A stretch of DNA of 64,000 nt from Nitrospira sp. (lineage in GTDB: Bacteria; Nitrospirota; Nitrospiria; Nitrospirales; Nitrospiraceae), in contig JAFEBH010000005.1 of assembly GCA_018242765.1 (NCBI GenBank), forward strand, positions 1-64,000, read 5' to 3'. Position 1 is the first letter of the stretch; each line of letters opens with the position of its first letter. Shown here piece after piece: positions 52,239 through 61,494 of the stretch. The notes beneath the pieces were generated by a model. That model did no database searches and was not told where the DNA came from. It saw only the letters and a list, made by a program, of their open reading frames with translations. A program made the position numbers and the translations under genes.

Positions 52239-53081
52239 TCAGCTGCTAGATGCCCCGCGATTACCTGACAATGACTGACTCAAAAATCGCCACACCTTCT
52301 CCAAAGCCCGGTCGAAAAGCTGAGCACCCTTCCATACTCGTTCAGACATTCCTACATGGTTCTCCGCCCAATCCAAGGCCACCGGCAGTGGGATCAACCG
52401 TGTCGATGTGCGGGTCAAGTCCTGCCACAACAACCCCAGAACCGTGCTCATCCGTAGTGGTGTGGGAATGGTGTCCACGGGATTTGCGATGACGTCCTCG
52501 CACCGATCGGCGGGCGAGGTGACCAACAGTTCGCGGCAGGCTGCAGGGCGTTCATCATAGATTGTGCAGACTTCTTCCTCCAGGAAAGGACACGCTAGCC
52601 GCAGGCCGTAGTACCTACGATTTATCTCATCAAGAGCGTCGTCACTCGGGGCATCAGAAGCGTCACACAACTCTGACAGCCGTTGCCAAATCCCCTGGGA
52701 GAGCAATCGAACTTTTGCCTCACCAAACCGTGCAATGATCCGAGCTTGGTGCTCGGCAGGATGAGAGCGGACCCAGTTATAGACTGCAAAAGCCTCTGGT
52801 GCGGACAAGGGAACCAACATCCGGCAGCAGGCAGCACAGCCTTTTCGGCAGGAAGGCACGCTCCCCTCCTCCGCCAACCGTGTGACTTCGAGAGCTTGGG
52901 CCTCTTCCCCTAACCGCCTCATGAGAGGCAAGATAGACGTTACGGGAACAAACCCGGTCGGCACATCAACGGCCGTGGTAATGCAGCCTGCTGATGTATT
53001 CAGCGAAATCTCGAATCGTTCACTGGTCTGGGGAATCATCACATAGACCGACTGGAAATGTGATCCATCTCGTTCATACAC
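52239..53081 (-). CDS. YkgJ family cysteine-cluster protein
   Basis: 280 residues. The cysteine pattern CRKGCAACCRMLVPLS (about 92-107), then CPFLEEEVCTIYDERPAACR, is the YkgJ/UPF0153 metal-binding signature, thought to hold a zinc or iron-sulfur centre. The first 70 residues are not conserved and the start is uncertain. No function is established for the family. Confidence 0.82.
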   Translation of the reverse strand: MYERDGSHFQSVYVMIPQTSERFEISLNTSAGCITTAVDVPTGFVPVTSILPLMRRLGEEAQALEVTRLAEEGSVPSCRKGCAACCRMLVPLSAPEAFAVYNWVRSHPAEHQARIIARFGEAKVRLLSQGIWQRLSELCDASDAPSDDALDEINRRYYGLRLACPFLEEEVCTIYDERPAACRELLVTSPADRCEDVIANPVDTIPTPLRMSTVLGLLWQDLTRTSTRLIPLPVALDWAENHVGMSERVWKGAQLFDRALEKVWRFLSQSLSGNRGASSS

Positions 53082-53523
53082 CCGCGTGTAGAAAGTAATA
53101 TGCGTTTGGGCGCCGAATCAAGAGCTAGGGTCCGGCAACCGTGCCGCTGCACACAAGACCTTCGGGCCTCATGAAAGCCGCGTTCACCCGCACCATCGCA
53201 AAATCCTTCGGCCTTGCCCGTTTCAACACGCCAGATCCTACCGGCTCAATTGCCCTACCCCCAAATGGACTTCCATTATAAGGCCATCTTTGGGTCTTGC
53301 GTGTCATGGGAAAAGGCGTACAGTCTGTGCTGCGCGGGTACACCGACCCTGGCGTCCATGAGATAGCCAATGAGAGATCGTCACTCATACCGTACCAGCG
53401 AGGTGTACCCCCGCCCAATTCCTACTTCTTTCTACCAAGCACACGCCAGACTATCATCCGCGATTGGCCCACGGTCATAATCGATCAGCTTGCTCCTTCC
53501 TCACGGAAACTCGATAATGGCGT
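53082..53523. other. intergenic region with no convincing gene
   Basis: About 440 bp between the YkgJ-type gene and a small plus-strand gene. Open frames exist on both strands (for example 97 codons at 53125-53418 minus), but their composition (many Arg, Pro, Gly, Thr) and lack of ribosome binding sites do not persuade me. The stretch could be a decayed gene. Confidence 0.4.
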
Positions 53524-53910
53524 ATGGAACCCCCACAAGCCTTTTCAGGTCATGTCATTGGGTTGCTCAAAGGCTACATGTACGACTTGGTCGATCAGGC
53601 TGAGCAGGAGCGGCATTCTCTCGAACAATTTGGTTTTACGTCACATCCCTACCGACCCGATCAGGCGCTGTCTGACCTGTTGGCCTTGCTTGATGACCGG
53701 ATTGAATCGGAAGGGATACAGGTGGGCTTGCCGGACAATTTCCTCCATGACATGTGGACCCTTTGTAACGAGGCCCTGTCGCCAATCTCAGACCGCGTTT
53801 GGCTTGAGGGTAATCTTGGGGCCTTAAGTCCTGGAAAAGCGAGAGTCCGGGAACTGACCTATCACGCGCTGATCGATTTGATCGAGGCGCGCTCAGGAGA
53901 CAAGCGTTAA
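53524..53910 (+). CDS. hypothetical small acidic protein
   Basis: 128 residues, soluble, helical and acidic with no signal peptide (GYMYDLVDQAEQERHSLEQF, LLALLDDRIESEGIQ). The composition and absence of odd codons suggest a real gene, but I recognise no family and the ribosome binding site at the ATG is poor, so the start is uncertain. Confidence 0.55.
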   Translation: MEPPQAFSGHVIGLLKGYMYDLVDQAEQERHSLEQFGFTSHPYRPDQALSDLLALLDDRIESEGIQVGLPDNFLHDMWTLCNEALSPISDRVWLEGNLGALSPGKARVRELTYHALIDLIEARSGDKR

Positions 53911-54047
53911 GCCAGACCCACGGATGTCCGTCTCCGCGCAAGACAGACTTAAGCCTGCAAGGCACGGAATCCACCCGGTGTTCAGACATGACACGCTGTT
54001 GTGATGGAAGTCTCGGGGTGTAAGAGCATGAAAAGGGAGCGATAGGA

Positions 54048-54518
54048 ATGGTTTCAAAAAATTACTGGCTGATGAAATCCGAACCCTCGACATTCTCCAT
54101 TGATGACCTCGCGCGATCCCCTGGCCAGACGACCTATTGGGATGGAGTTCGTAATTATCAAGCCCGCAACTTTATGCGCGATATGGCAGTGGGTGATCAG
54201 GTCCTGTTTTACCATAGTAATGCTGAGCCCCCGGCGATTGTCGGTATCGCAAAGGTGGTCAGGACGGCCTATCCTGATTCAACACAATTTGATAAGAAGG
54301 ACAAGCATTACGATCCAGCAAGCAAACCCTCCGAGCCGAGATGGGACATGGTCGACATCAAATATGTCAGAACCTTTCCCAAGCCGCTGACACTGAACGA
54401 GTTGCGAAGGGACCCGGTACTCAAGGAGATGATCTTGTTGAAGAAAGGCTCTCGGCTCTCGGTTCAGCCAGTAACCTCGAGTGAATGGAAACACATCCTA
54501 CATCTAGCAGAGGACTGA
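54048..54518 (+). CDS. EVE domain protein
   Basis: 156 residues forming a single EVE (PUA-like) domain: NYWLMKSEPSTFSIDDL at the start, TYWDGVRNYQARNFMR, then GDQVLFYHSN and a conserved WxxVDIKYV region. The fold binds modified bases in nucleic acid; bacterial members are linked to RNA modification or to sensing modified DNA. AGGAATGG precedes the ATG. It is convergent with the small metallopeptidase gene, only 3 bp away. Confidence 0.9.
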   Translation: MVSKNYWLMKSEPSTFSIDDLARSPGQTTYWDGVRNYQARNFMRDMAVGDQVLFYHSNAEPPAIVGIAKVVRTAYPDSTQFDKKDKHYDPASKPSEPRWDMVDIKYVRTFPKPLTLNELRRDPVLKEMILLKKGSRLSVQPVTSSEWKHILHLAED

Positions 54519-54521
54519 CTG

Positions 54522-54800
54522 TTAGATACTGGCTTTTCCATCATCCATATATCGATGTTGCCAATCTAACCACGCATGGCCCAGCTCATGGGCCAGAATA
54601 TAGCGACGGCGGGTCACGGGAAGCCGTTTTCGCACATAAATGGTCTTCGTGTCATCATCCCAGATCCCATCGGCATTGGAATCGCGTCTGTCCATCTCTG
54701 CATCCGATAGCTGTCGAACCGAGATTCGGTAGCCGAACGGCAAGACAACCTGATTGGGAATTCGGAGCATCTTCTTTCGCTCTTTCACCATAGTCCCCAT
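54522..54800 (-). CDS. small HExxH metallopeptidase-like protein (ImmA/IrrE-type)
   Basis: 92 residues with the zinc motif ILAHELGHAWLDW (about 69-81), as in the IrrE/ImmA group, but lacking the regulatory C-terminal domain and any attached helix-turn-helix. A GGGAG site lies 6 nt before the ATG at 54800. The N-terminal part has strands (VVLPFGYRISVRQL). It may cleave a regulator, or be a minimal peptidase of unknown target. There is no partner repressor next to it. Confidence 0.7.
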   Translation of the reverse strand: MGTMVKERKKMLRIPNQVVLPFGYRISVRQLSDAEMDRRDSNADGIWDDDTKTIYVRKRLPVTRRRYILAHELGHAWLDWQHRYMDDGKASI

Positions 54801-54985
54801 GATCCACTCCCTCTTCCTCCTGGGGGATTAGCCTACCATAAGCAGGCAGCTGGAGTGTTGGTATTTTTCACCTATAATATCAACATATTACACGATAGCT
54901 GAGTCGAAAGCTGCTCGCAAAACTTTTGCCCCTTCCGCAGCCTCAACCCTTTTCACCAAGCCAGGGAATTGTGTATGATTAATAA

Positions 54986-55750
54986 ATGGAATCTGCCTTG
55001 AACCAGGACCTATCGACCCCATGGCCCTCATGGGTCCCACTTGTCGGCGTCAAGATTAGAAACCGCGGAGAAGTGAAGAAGTTAGGATCGAATGGGCTGG
55101 CGTTTTCGCATGGCGACCCTGTCCTACTCGAGTCCGACGGCGAAGTGACCTATGGTATCGTCTACACCGAGCCGTACTCAGCCCCGTTTATTCCACCCAT
55201 GCGGGCTATGAAATCTATCCTGCGTAAGCCTGATTCGGAGGAAGCTGAGCTGATTGCTCGACTGGAACGTCTCTCTGATGAGGCTGCTACTTACTGCAAA
55301 ATGAAAGCCACCCATCTCAATATCCGCCTTAAACTGGTCGAGGTCTATGGGGCCATGGACCGCCGACAGCTCACCTTTGTCTATACGGCGGACGAACGCA
55401 TCGATTTTCGAGAGCTCGTGCGTGATCTTGCACGACGGTTCGGCGGTCGGATCGAAATGCGTCAGGTCGGTGTCCGTGAAGAGGCCCGGCGTCTGGGAGG
55501 AATCGATACCTGTGGCCTGATTCTGTGTTGTGCGTCGTTTCTAACCGATGTGAAACCGGTCACAGCCAAGCAGGCGAAGAAAATGGACCTGCCGGTCGAT
55601 GATCCGCGCCTGCTCGGCGTCTGCGGGCGATTGAAATGCTGCTTAATGTTTGAAATGATGGACGCCCAGGGAAAGATTCCTCCACAGGCACAACAACTTA
55701 TTACTCCGAGCAAAGCCGAGTTGCCTGCCTCGACGATCCTATCGTCATAA
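54986..55750 (+). CDS. PSP1 domain protein (RicT/YaaT-like)
   Basis: 254 residues. The PSP1 C-terminal domain (about 95-230) shows DERIDFRELVRDLARRFGGR, EMRQVGVREEARRLGG and the cysteine cluster CGLILCCASFL with CGRLKCCLMFE. Bacillus RicT (YaaT) uses such cysteines to hold iron-sulfur clusters in a complex that affects RNase Y. The length fits. No RNase Y or other Ric partner is seen nearby, so the role here is inferred from family only. Confidence 0.88.
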   Translation: MESALNQDLSTPWPSWVPLVGVKIRNRGEVKKLGSNGLAFSHGDPVLLESDGEVTYGIVYTEPYSAPFIPPMRAMKSILRKPDSEEAELIARLERLSDEAATYCKMKATHLNIRLKLVEVYGAMDRRQLTFVYTADERIDFRELVRDLARRFGGRIEMRQVGVREEARRLGGIDTCGLILCCASFLTDVKPVTAKQAKKMDLPVDDPRLLGVCGRLKCCLMFEMMDAQGKIPPQAQQLITPSKAELPASTILSS

Positions 55751-55908
55751 TCAGCACCCTACCTCCCCTCAAATTCAGCAGCTTTTTTTCGGGAAGCTAT
55801 TCGAATCCTTTCCAACCAGACACTCTCTAACCAGCTACTGAATACTGAGGCCGTTCTCTGTCTAGATGGGCTAGCAGGGAACTCCTCACAGTGAGGAGGC
55901 GTGTTACC

Positions 55909-56427
55909 ATGAGAAAAGGATTCTTAGTCTTAGTCGCCATCGCTGCCGTAGGGTGCAGCGGGGTCGCCACGCAACAGGCCGTGAGTGGAGAACCGACAAG
56001 TCCGGCCATCGGATACGATATCCATGTCCAGGCTCCCCATATGATGGCGGATGGGACTCCAGGCGGCCCATTTCATCACTACTGCAAAGGGATCTCGGAC
56101 AAAATCCTTCAATGTCTTCTATTCGAATCCACTGATCCCAAGGCCCCCTTGGTCGGGGTGGAATATTTCGTAGCCAAGGATCTGACCAGAAAACTCCCGG
56201 CCATTCAGTGGCACCGCCATTTCCACGACCACAAGGTAGAAATCGCAACAGGGCGAGTCCAAGTCCTGGATATGCCACCTGACCAAGCCGCCAAAGTCGC
56301 GGAAGCGGCGGCAGGAACAGATGGCGTAATCTACCATCTCTGGCAACACGGGCAGGAATTCCCCGATGGCACAGTGAGCTACCCCCAGTCCCTCGGGCAT
56401 AAATTCCCGGGATACTCGGACAAGTAG
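55909..56427 (+). CDS. DUF1264 lipoprotein
   Basis: 172 residues. A lipobox (AAVGCSG, cysteine near residue 16) predicts a lipoprotein. The body matches the DUF1264/OBAP family: HHYCKGISDKILQCLLFES, LVGVEYFV and WHRHFHDHKVEIATGRVQVL, with conserved histidines. Function of the family is unknown. The ATG at 55909 follows GTGAGGAGG. It is about 100 bp upstream of a small cytochrome c in the same direction, perhaps co-transcribed. Confidence 0.85.
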   Translation: MRKGFLVLVAIAAVGCSGVATQQAVSGEPTSPAIGYDIHVQAPHMMADGTPGGPFHHYCKGISDKILQCLLFESTDPKAPLVGVEYFVAKDLTRKLPAIQWHRHFHDHKVEIATGRVQVLDMPPDQAAKVAEAAAGTDGVIYHLWQHGQEFPDGTVSYPQSLGHKFPGYSDK

Positions 56428-56525
56428 AACGGATTGACGAAAGGCCAGCCCGAGACTCACAAGCCTGGGCTGGTCCTCGCCCCTTGGCTCAAGACGACTC
56501 GACAATAGCAGCCGCAAGGAGTCCC

Positions 56526-57005
56526 ATGCGTAAAGGTCTCTTGTTCGCCCTGATCCTGGTGACTACGAACTCCCTTCACTCGATGGTCTTGGGGGCTGAC
56601 GAGGCGGTACTCAGACCACGAGTGCCTGTCGACCAGATCGACCAGGCCAGAACCTGGAAGAATCCCCTGTCGTCGACCCCAGAGACCATTGAGAAAGGCA
56701 AGCAGCTCTTTCAAGGGAAAGCCTTCTGCATCACCTGCCATGGAAGAGACGGCAAGGGATTAGGCGGGGACATTGAGCCGGGAACACTCAAGGGGCCCTT
56801 ACCTCGCAATTTCACTGATACGGATTGGCAAGCAGCCAGAACGGATGGGGAAATTTTCTGGGTCTTGAAAAATGGGAGCAAAGGCACAGCAATGGCGCCA
56901 TTTATCCCGCTGATCCTTACGGAAGAAGAAGCCTGGCAAGTCCTGCTCTATGTGCGATCATTCAGCCAGAACCACACGACACCGCCATCCGAAAATCAAC
57001 GGTAG
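56526..57005 (+). CDS. periplasmic mono-haem cytochrome c
   Basis: 159 residues with a signal peptide (LLFALILVTTNSLHSMVLGAD). The haem site is CITCH (about 68-72) in FCITCHGRDGKGLGGD, and the axial methionine is likely in GTAMAPF. This is the class I cytochrome c fold, suited to carrying electrons in the periplasm, possibly in the respiratory chain from nitrite oxidation. The ATG at 56526 has AAGGAGT upstream; the frame is open from 56484. Confidence 0.88.
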   Translation: MRKGLLFALILVTTNSLHSMVLGADEAVLRPRVPVDQIDQARTWKNPLSSTPETIEKGKQLFQGKAFCITCHGRDGKGLGGDIEPGTLKGPLPRNFTDTDWQAARTDGEIFWVLKNGSKGTAMAPFIPLILTEEEAWQVLLYVRSFSQNHTTPPSENQR

Positions 57006-57049
57006 GTAACTTGCTCTAGTTTCAGCCCCCAACAGAAAACCAGAGCATG

Positions 57050-58390
57050 TTAAGACTCCCTGGGCTGATCCGGTGAGCGATCTTGTAGGAGCGAGTGTAT
57101 CGTCTCCCCAGCCAGCGCTCGCTCGACGGCCTGGTCGCGTCGGCGTAAAAGCGCGGACACTGGATCACTGGTCTCAAGGTGGGGGACGATCCACGGGGGA
57201 GTTCCGTTGCGCACCGAATCCAGCACCTCCTTCACGAAGATCCGGTCCGGCGACCGAATGAGACTAAACCCTTCTGGTTCCTGGAGGCGACCCACGAAGC
57301 CATTTGCAACGAGACGCTCGACCTCCTCGTCTACCAGTGACACTGGCATATTCAATTCGCCGGAGAGCTCAGGTAGTTTCAGTGGGCGATCCCCCTTGAG
57401 ATAGTGATGTCCCAGAACGCGCAGTACTTTCAAGGCTAATTGTTCGCGGAAGAGGTACGTGCCTTGATCCCAGAGCAGGCGGGACAAATAGGCGGTCGGG
57501 TATTGATAGAAAAATGAGAGCTGTGCACCGATCAACACGATCATCCACCCGGTATAGAGCCATAGCAGGAACAGAATGAGCACAGCAAAACTCGAATAGA
57601 TCGCACTATAGTTGGCAGAGGCCACCACGAATTTCGTAAAGGCCTCACCCGCGATGAGCCAGAGGATCGCGGCGGAGACACCACCAACTGCAGCCGACCG
57701 CATATGGACCTGGGTATTGGGAATGACCTTATAGAAGAAGCTGAACAGGGCACAGAGCAGAAAAAAGGGAATGATCTCCCCGCTCCACACAAGTAACGTA
57801 CCAAACGGCTCCATCTGCACGAGATGCTGGACCAGGGTGTGGCTCTGCAATGACGCTAGCAAGCCAAAGGCACTCATGACGAGCACCGGTCCAACGAGGA
57901 TCGCACTCAGATAGTCGGCAAATTTTCGTTCCCACGTACGACCCTGCTTCACCTGCCAAATCGCGTTTAAGGCCTGTTCGATCTTGTCGATCAATGAGTA
58001 CGTCGTATAGAAAAGGCCGGCCACGCCGACAGCCCCCAATACGCTGATCTTGATGTTGTCCACGAATCTCACAATCGTGGCTGTGATCTCGTGACTTTTC
58101 GGGCCCAGCGGTTCCAACACCTGAGCCAGCATCGGTTCGATCACGTGGTGGACATCGAAGGCCTTCAACACCGAGAAGGTTACGGCAAGAAACGGAACCA
58201 ACGACAGCAACGTCGTGTAGACCAGACCGGCTGCTCGCGCATCAAGCAGACGGTGACGGAACTCCATACCGACCGCAGTGGCGAGCCGAATGACTTGAGC
58301 ACCCACCCGCTGAGCCCACGACATAGTCGTCAGATCTCTGGTCCAGAGATCTTGCTTCGTAACTGAGGAAGTGCGTGTCGAGTCGGCCAT
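57050..58390 (-). CDS. YihY/BrkB family membrane protein with C-terminal extension
   Basis: 446 residues from the ATG at 58390 (a GTG at 58402 is the alternative). Six membrane helices in residues about 35-300 form the YihY/virulence-factor-BrkB domain (AAGLVYTTLLSLVPFLAV at the start, GWMIVLIGAQLSFF at the end). The C-terminal 140 residues are soluble and look like a winged helix (LPELSGELNMPVSLVDEEVE, VERLVANGFV). YihY was once misnamed as RNase BN; its role remains unclear. The extension may give it a regulatory part. Confidence 0.85.
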   Translation of the reverse strand: MADSTRTSSVTKQDLWTRDLTTMSWAQRVGAQVIRLATAVGMEFRHRLLDARAAGLVYTTLLSLVPFLAVTFSVLKAFDVHHVIEPMLAQVLEPLGPKSHEITATIVRFVDNIKISVLGAVGVAGLFYTTYSLIDKIEQALNAIWQVKQGRTWERKFADYLSAILVGPVLVMSAFGLLASLQSHTLVQHLVQMEPFGTLLVWSGEIIPFFLLCALFSFFYKVIPNTQVHMRSAAVGGVSAAILWLIAGEAFTKFVVASANYSAIYSSFAVLILFLLWLYTGWMIVLIGAQLSFFYQYPTAYLSRLLWDQGTYLFREQLALKVLRVLGHHYLKGDRPLKLPELSGELNMPVSLVDEEVERLVANGFVGRLQEPEGFSLIRSPDRIFVKEVLDSVRNGTPPWIVPHLETSDPVSALLRRRDQAVERALAGETIHSLLQDRSPDQPRES

Positions 58391-58825
58391 AGGTCCTACC
58401 ACTCCTGGGCAGGGTGCTCACATGATGCTGGTACAAGGGGTGGAGACGAATTGGCACCGAGGGTTCAGAATATCATTCCAGGATGCGTTTCCCAAGGGGG
58501 CGGCGGGTACAGGAAACTGCGAATCATGGTCCTGAGTGCAACTGAAGAGCTACCAGAAGAAAAGACACACAAGCTCCTGGCCGGACAAGCTGCCAGGCTA
58601 CGATGAAGACACAGGGCAAGATCTAGTTCATCACGCTACACGCGCTCTGGACAAAAAAACGAACCCATCATGAGGAGAAGAGGTCCATCATCACATGCGG
58701 TTCATGAGGGATGAAGGCTTCCAGCACTATCTGGCTAAGTGAAGAAACCGCAAAACTATATTGCCGTCAGGTCGAGGAAATTCCCTTTTCCCTCCATCCA
58801 AATCCACCCTACCTTTCTTGCTGGT
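58391..58825. other. intergenic region, no gene recognised
   Basis: About 430 bp between the YihY start and the small exported protein gene. I see no RNA gene and only short open frames. Confidence 0.5.
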
Positions 58826-59323
58826 TCACCGGCTCAAATCCTTGATCATTGGATCCGCACTCGGCGTCGACGGGAGCCCACCGTAGACGGATCCACCGTA
58901 GGGTCCACCATAGGGTCCGGTCGAAGGTCCAGACGATTCTTTCTTAAGATAGTTGTCGGAGGGATTGGAGGAGGTAGAGCCATATCGGCTGTCGTTGCTA
59001 GGTGAACTAAACTTATAGTCCCCCGTCGAGTTGGGTTGATTACCTGGCACGGCCCCTTGAGGCGTCCCGCTGGGAGTCGACATCCCGGAATAGACATCGG
59101 TTCCCACTTTGTGGATTAACGACTTCCGTTCAAACCAATCGACCTGCGCCAAGGATTTCCGGTCTTGCCGCATCTCATCGCTTACCGAAGCGGCGTTCGC
59201 CATTATCTCATTGAGATGCGTGATATCATTCCCCTGCCACGCATGGGCAGGGCTCGAGGAGTGGCTGACTATTCCGGTTACGGCAAAGATCACCAAGGTC
59301 GTCAATATATGCGTGTGCCTCAT
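58826..59323 (-). CDS. small exported protein with Gly/Pro/Tyr-rich tail
   Basis: 165 residues. A signal peptide (ILTTLVIFAVTGIVSHSSSPAHA) is followed by a short helical part (about 30-70) and a low-complexity C-terminus rich in Ser, Pro, Gly and Tyr (GPYGGPYGGSVYGG). AGGAGG lies 6 nt before the ATG at 59323. I know no family for it. The tail suggests a disordered envelope or surface protein. Confidence 0.65.
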   Translation of the reverse strand: MRHTHILTTLVIFAVTGIVSHSSSPAHAWQGNDITHLNEIMANAASVSDEMRQDRKSLAQVDWFERKSLIHKVGTDVYSGMSTPSGTPQGAVPGNQPNSTGDYKFSSPSNDSRYGSTSSNPSDNYLKKESSGPSTGPYGGPYGGSVYGGLPSTPSADPMIKDLSR

Positions 59324-59869
59324 GACCATCCTCCTATCCACGTATCATCAATTCCAAGTGCCTGTGCCTATTTTGATATCGTAACGCACGATAGAGCACG
59401 ACTACAAGCGAATCCATTGTTGACGTAAGGTTGGCCCTTCGCAAAACAGGCAATACCAGCCCACTGGTACGTAGCACACCTATCCTCAACACAAAGAGAT
59501 TAGATTGTTGTCGCCGAAACTTATAAGCACTACCCGCTTAGCAGAGCAAGAATGGCCAATCGTTTCATAGGTGCATTCCCCGCGTTTTCTGTGGTTTTGA
59601 CGTATCCTAAGGGCCAAACCAAAACCCAATCATTTTAAAGTACTGCACCGCGCATCAACTAGTACATCTATTCGCTAATGCATCGTGAAGTGGGACATTT
59701 GCAAGTCTTTGTTCGAAATGCGTACGCAGCACTTAGTGCGTCGGCTCAGTAATTCAATCAATAGCTGTCGTCTACCCCCTTGAGCGAATCGAGATCGCAA
59801 GATCCGTCACAAGCGTCGTGACACGGTTTATTGATGCATCTGATCTAGTATGATAGGGTCCCTCATCAC
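59324..59869. other. long upstream region of the P450 gene
   Basis: About 545 bp between divergent genes. No ORF of merit. A small inverted repeat GTCAC-N7-GTGAC at 59806-59822, about 50 bp before the P450 start, could bind a regulator, but five-base arms are weak evidence. Confidence 0.45.
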
Positions 59870-61252
59870 ATGTCGGATTCATCTCCCTCCTTCACTCTGG
59901 TTGATGTGCCTGGCGCAGTACCGCTGCTGGGCCACCTCGGTGCATTCAGGCAACATCCGTTGGAGTCCCTCTTGGCCTGGTGGCGGCAGCATGGGGATAC
60001 GCTCCGTTTTCGGCTAGGTCCGAAAACATTCTATTTGTTCAGTCATCCTGATCTTGCCGAAGAGATTCTCGTCAAACAATCAGACCGCTTTGTAAAGGTC
60101 TATAACCCTCAGAAGCCACATGGTCTTGCCTTAGTGCTGGGTAATGGCTTGGTGACCAGTTCGGGTGAAGTCTGGAAGAGGCACCGCCGCATCATTCAGC
60201 CCATCTTTCACCGCTCTCACATCGCTGCGATGGCCGATCGTATGGCTCAGGTGGGTGAGCAGCGTGTGGCCACATGGCAAGACCGGAAGCTGGACACCAT
60301 CGATATCGCTGCGGAAATGATGCAGCTGGCGCTCGAAGTGATCTCGCAAACCATGTTCACCACCAGCATAACCCAACACACCGATCGGATCAGCCACGCG
60401 CTACAAGTCAGTATCAAGTATGCTTTCGATTCGTTCAGTAATCCCCTGTCCCTCCCACTGTGGGTGCCGACCGCACGCAACCGTGAATTTCGTTCGGTGA
60501 TGCAGTTCATGGACGGACTGATGTATGGCTTGCTCGCTGAACGGCGCCAAAGCGGGGAGAATCATGATGATTTGTTGGATCTGCTGCTTCAGGCACGCGA
60601 TGAAGAGACCGGAGAGGGACTGAGCAACCAGGAGTTGCGCGATGAAGCCTTAACCATCTTTGCTGCGGGCCACGAGACTACCGCAAATGCGCTCGCCTGG
60701 ACCTGGTATCTCCTCGCCACTCACCCCGAGGCGAAGGCACGATTTCATGAGGAAGTGGACCGCGTGCTCCAAGGACGAACCCCGAACGCCGAGGACCTTG
60801 AGCATCTCCCCTATACGCGTGCCATCTTCGAGGAATCACTCCGTCTCTATCCACCAGCTCCGGCTGTCCACCGCAAAGCGGCGACGAACACAACAGTCTG
60901 TGGCCTGTCACTGCCGGAAGGCGCGTTCGTCTTGGTCGGCACCTACAACCTGCACAGACATTCACATTTTTGGAGAAACCCGGAACAATTTCAACCAGAT
61001 CGCTGGCTGGACGGTGGGCGGCCAAGTTCTCGTTACGCCTATATGCCGTTTGGTGCAGGACCGCGCACCTGTGTGGGGCTCCACTTTGCGTCCGTTGAAG
61101 GCCCCCTCTTACTCGCCCTGATCGGTCGCCGCTACGACCTCCACCTCGCACAGGACCACGTTGAGCCCTACCTCATGGTCACCTTGCGGCCGAAAGGCGG
61201 CATCCGCATGACAATTCAGCCCAGACATGTGCCGGTCGCCTCGGCTGTCTAG
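59870..61252 (+). CDS. cytochrome P450
   Basis: 460 residues, soluble. The I-helix motif AAGHETTANAL (about 264-274), the K-helix EESLRLYP (EXXR), and the haem loop FGAGPRTCVG with the cysteine ligand are all intact. It should hydroxylate or epoxidise a lipophilic substrate with electrons from an unseen partner; no ferredoxin or reductase gene is adjacent. The sequence style is that of the CYP102/CYP4-like bacterial groups, but I cannot assign a family number or substrate. Confidence 0.92.
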   Translation: MSDSSPSFTLVDVPGAVPLLGHLGAFRQHPLESLLAWWRQHGDTLRFRLGPKTFYLFSHPDLAEEILVKQSDRFVKVYNPQKPHGLALVLGNGLVTSSGEVWKRHRRIIQPIFHRSHIAAMADRMAQVGEQRVATWQDRKLDTIDIAAEMMQLALEVISQTMFTTSITQHTDRISHALQVSIKYAFDSFSNPLSLPLWVPTARNREFRSVMQFMDGLMYGLLAERRQSGENHDDLLDLLLQARDEETGEGLSNQELRDEALTIFAAGHETTANALAWTWYLLATHPEAKARFHEEVDRVLQGRTPNAEDLEHLPYTRAIFEESLRLYPPAPAVHRKAATNTTVCGLSLPEGAFVLVGTYNLHRHSHFWRNPEQFQPDRWLDGGRPSSRYAYMPFGAGPRTCVGLHFASVEGPLLLALIGRRYDLHLAQDHVEPYLMVTLRPKGGIRMTIQPRHVPVASAV

Positions 61253-61494
61253 ATCCGAGCACCTCTGCTTTTTCTCACACGGACGTATTCATCGGGCGAC
61301 TCTAGAAAGAAGCTCCGCCCGGATAACCGGTGGTACGAATACGCTTGTGGGGAAAGACATCTAAGGGATAAATTTCTCCGCCACCAAGAATGACGATGAA
61401 GCAAGACATAAACGGCGGTACGCGCGCACGAGGGTTAGCGGGATGGTAACGCTGATCACCTTCGCTTGCCGGCATTCGTGTCAGTACGATCCGT

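Noticed and set aside
53125..53418. 97-codon minus-strand frame between the YkgJ-type gene and the small acidic protein gene
   Set aside because: No ribosome binding site, no recognised domain and an odd composition; a competing frame on the other strand is just as long.
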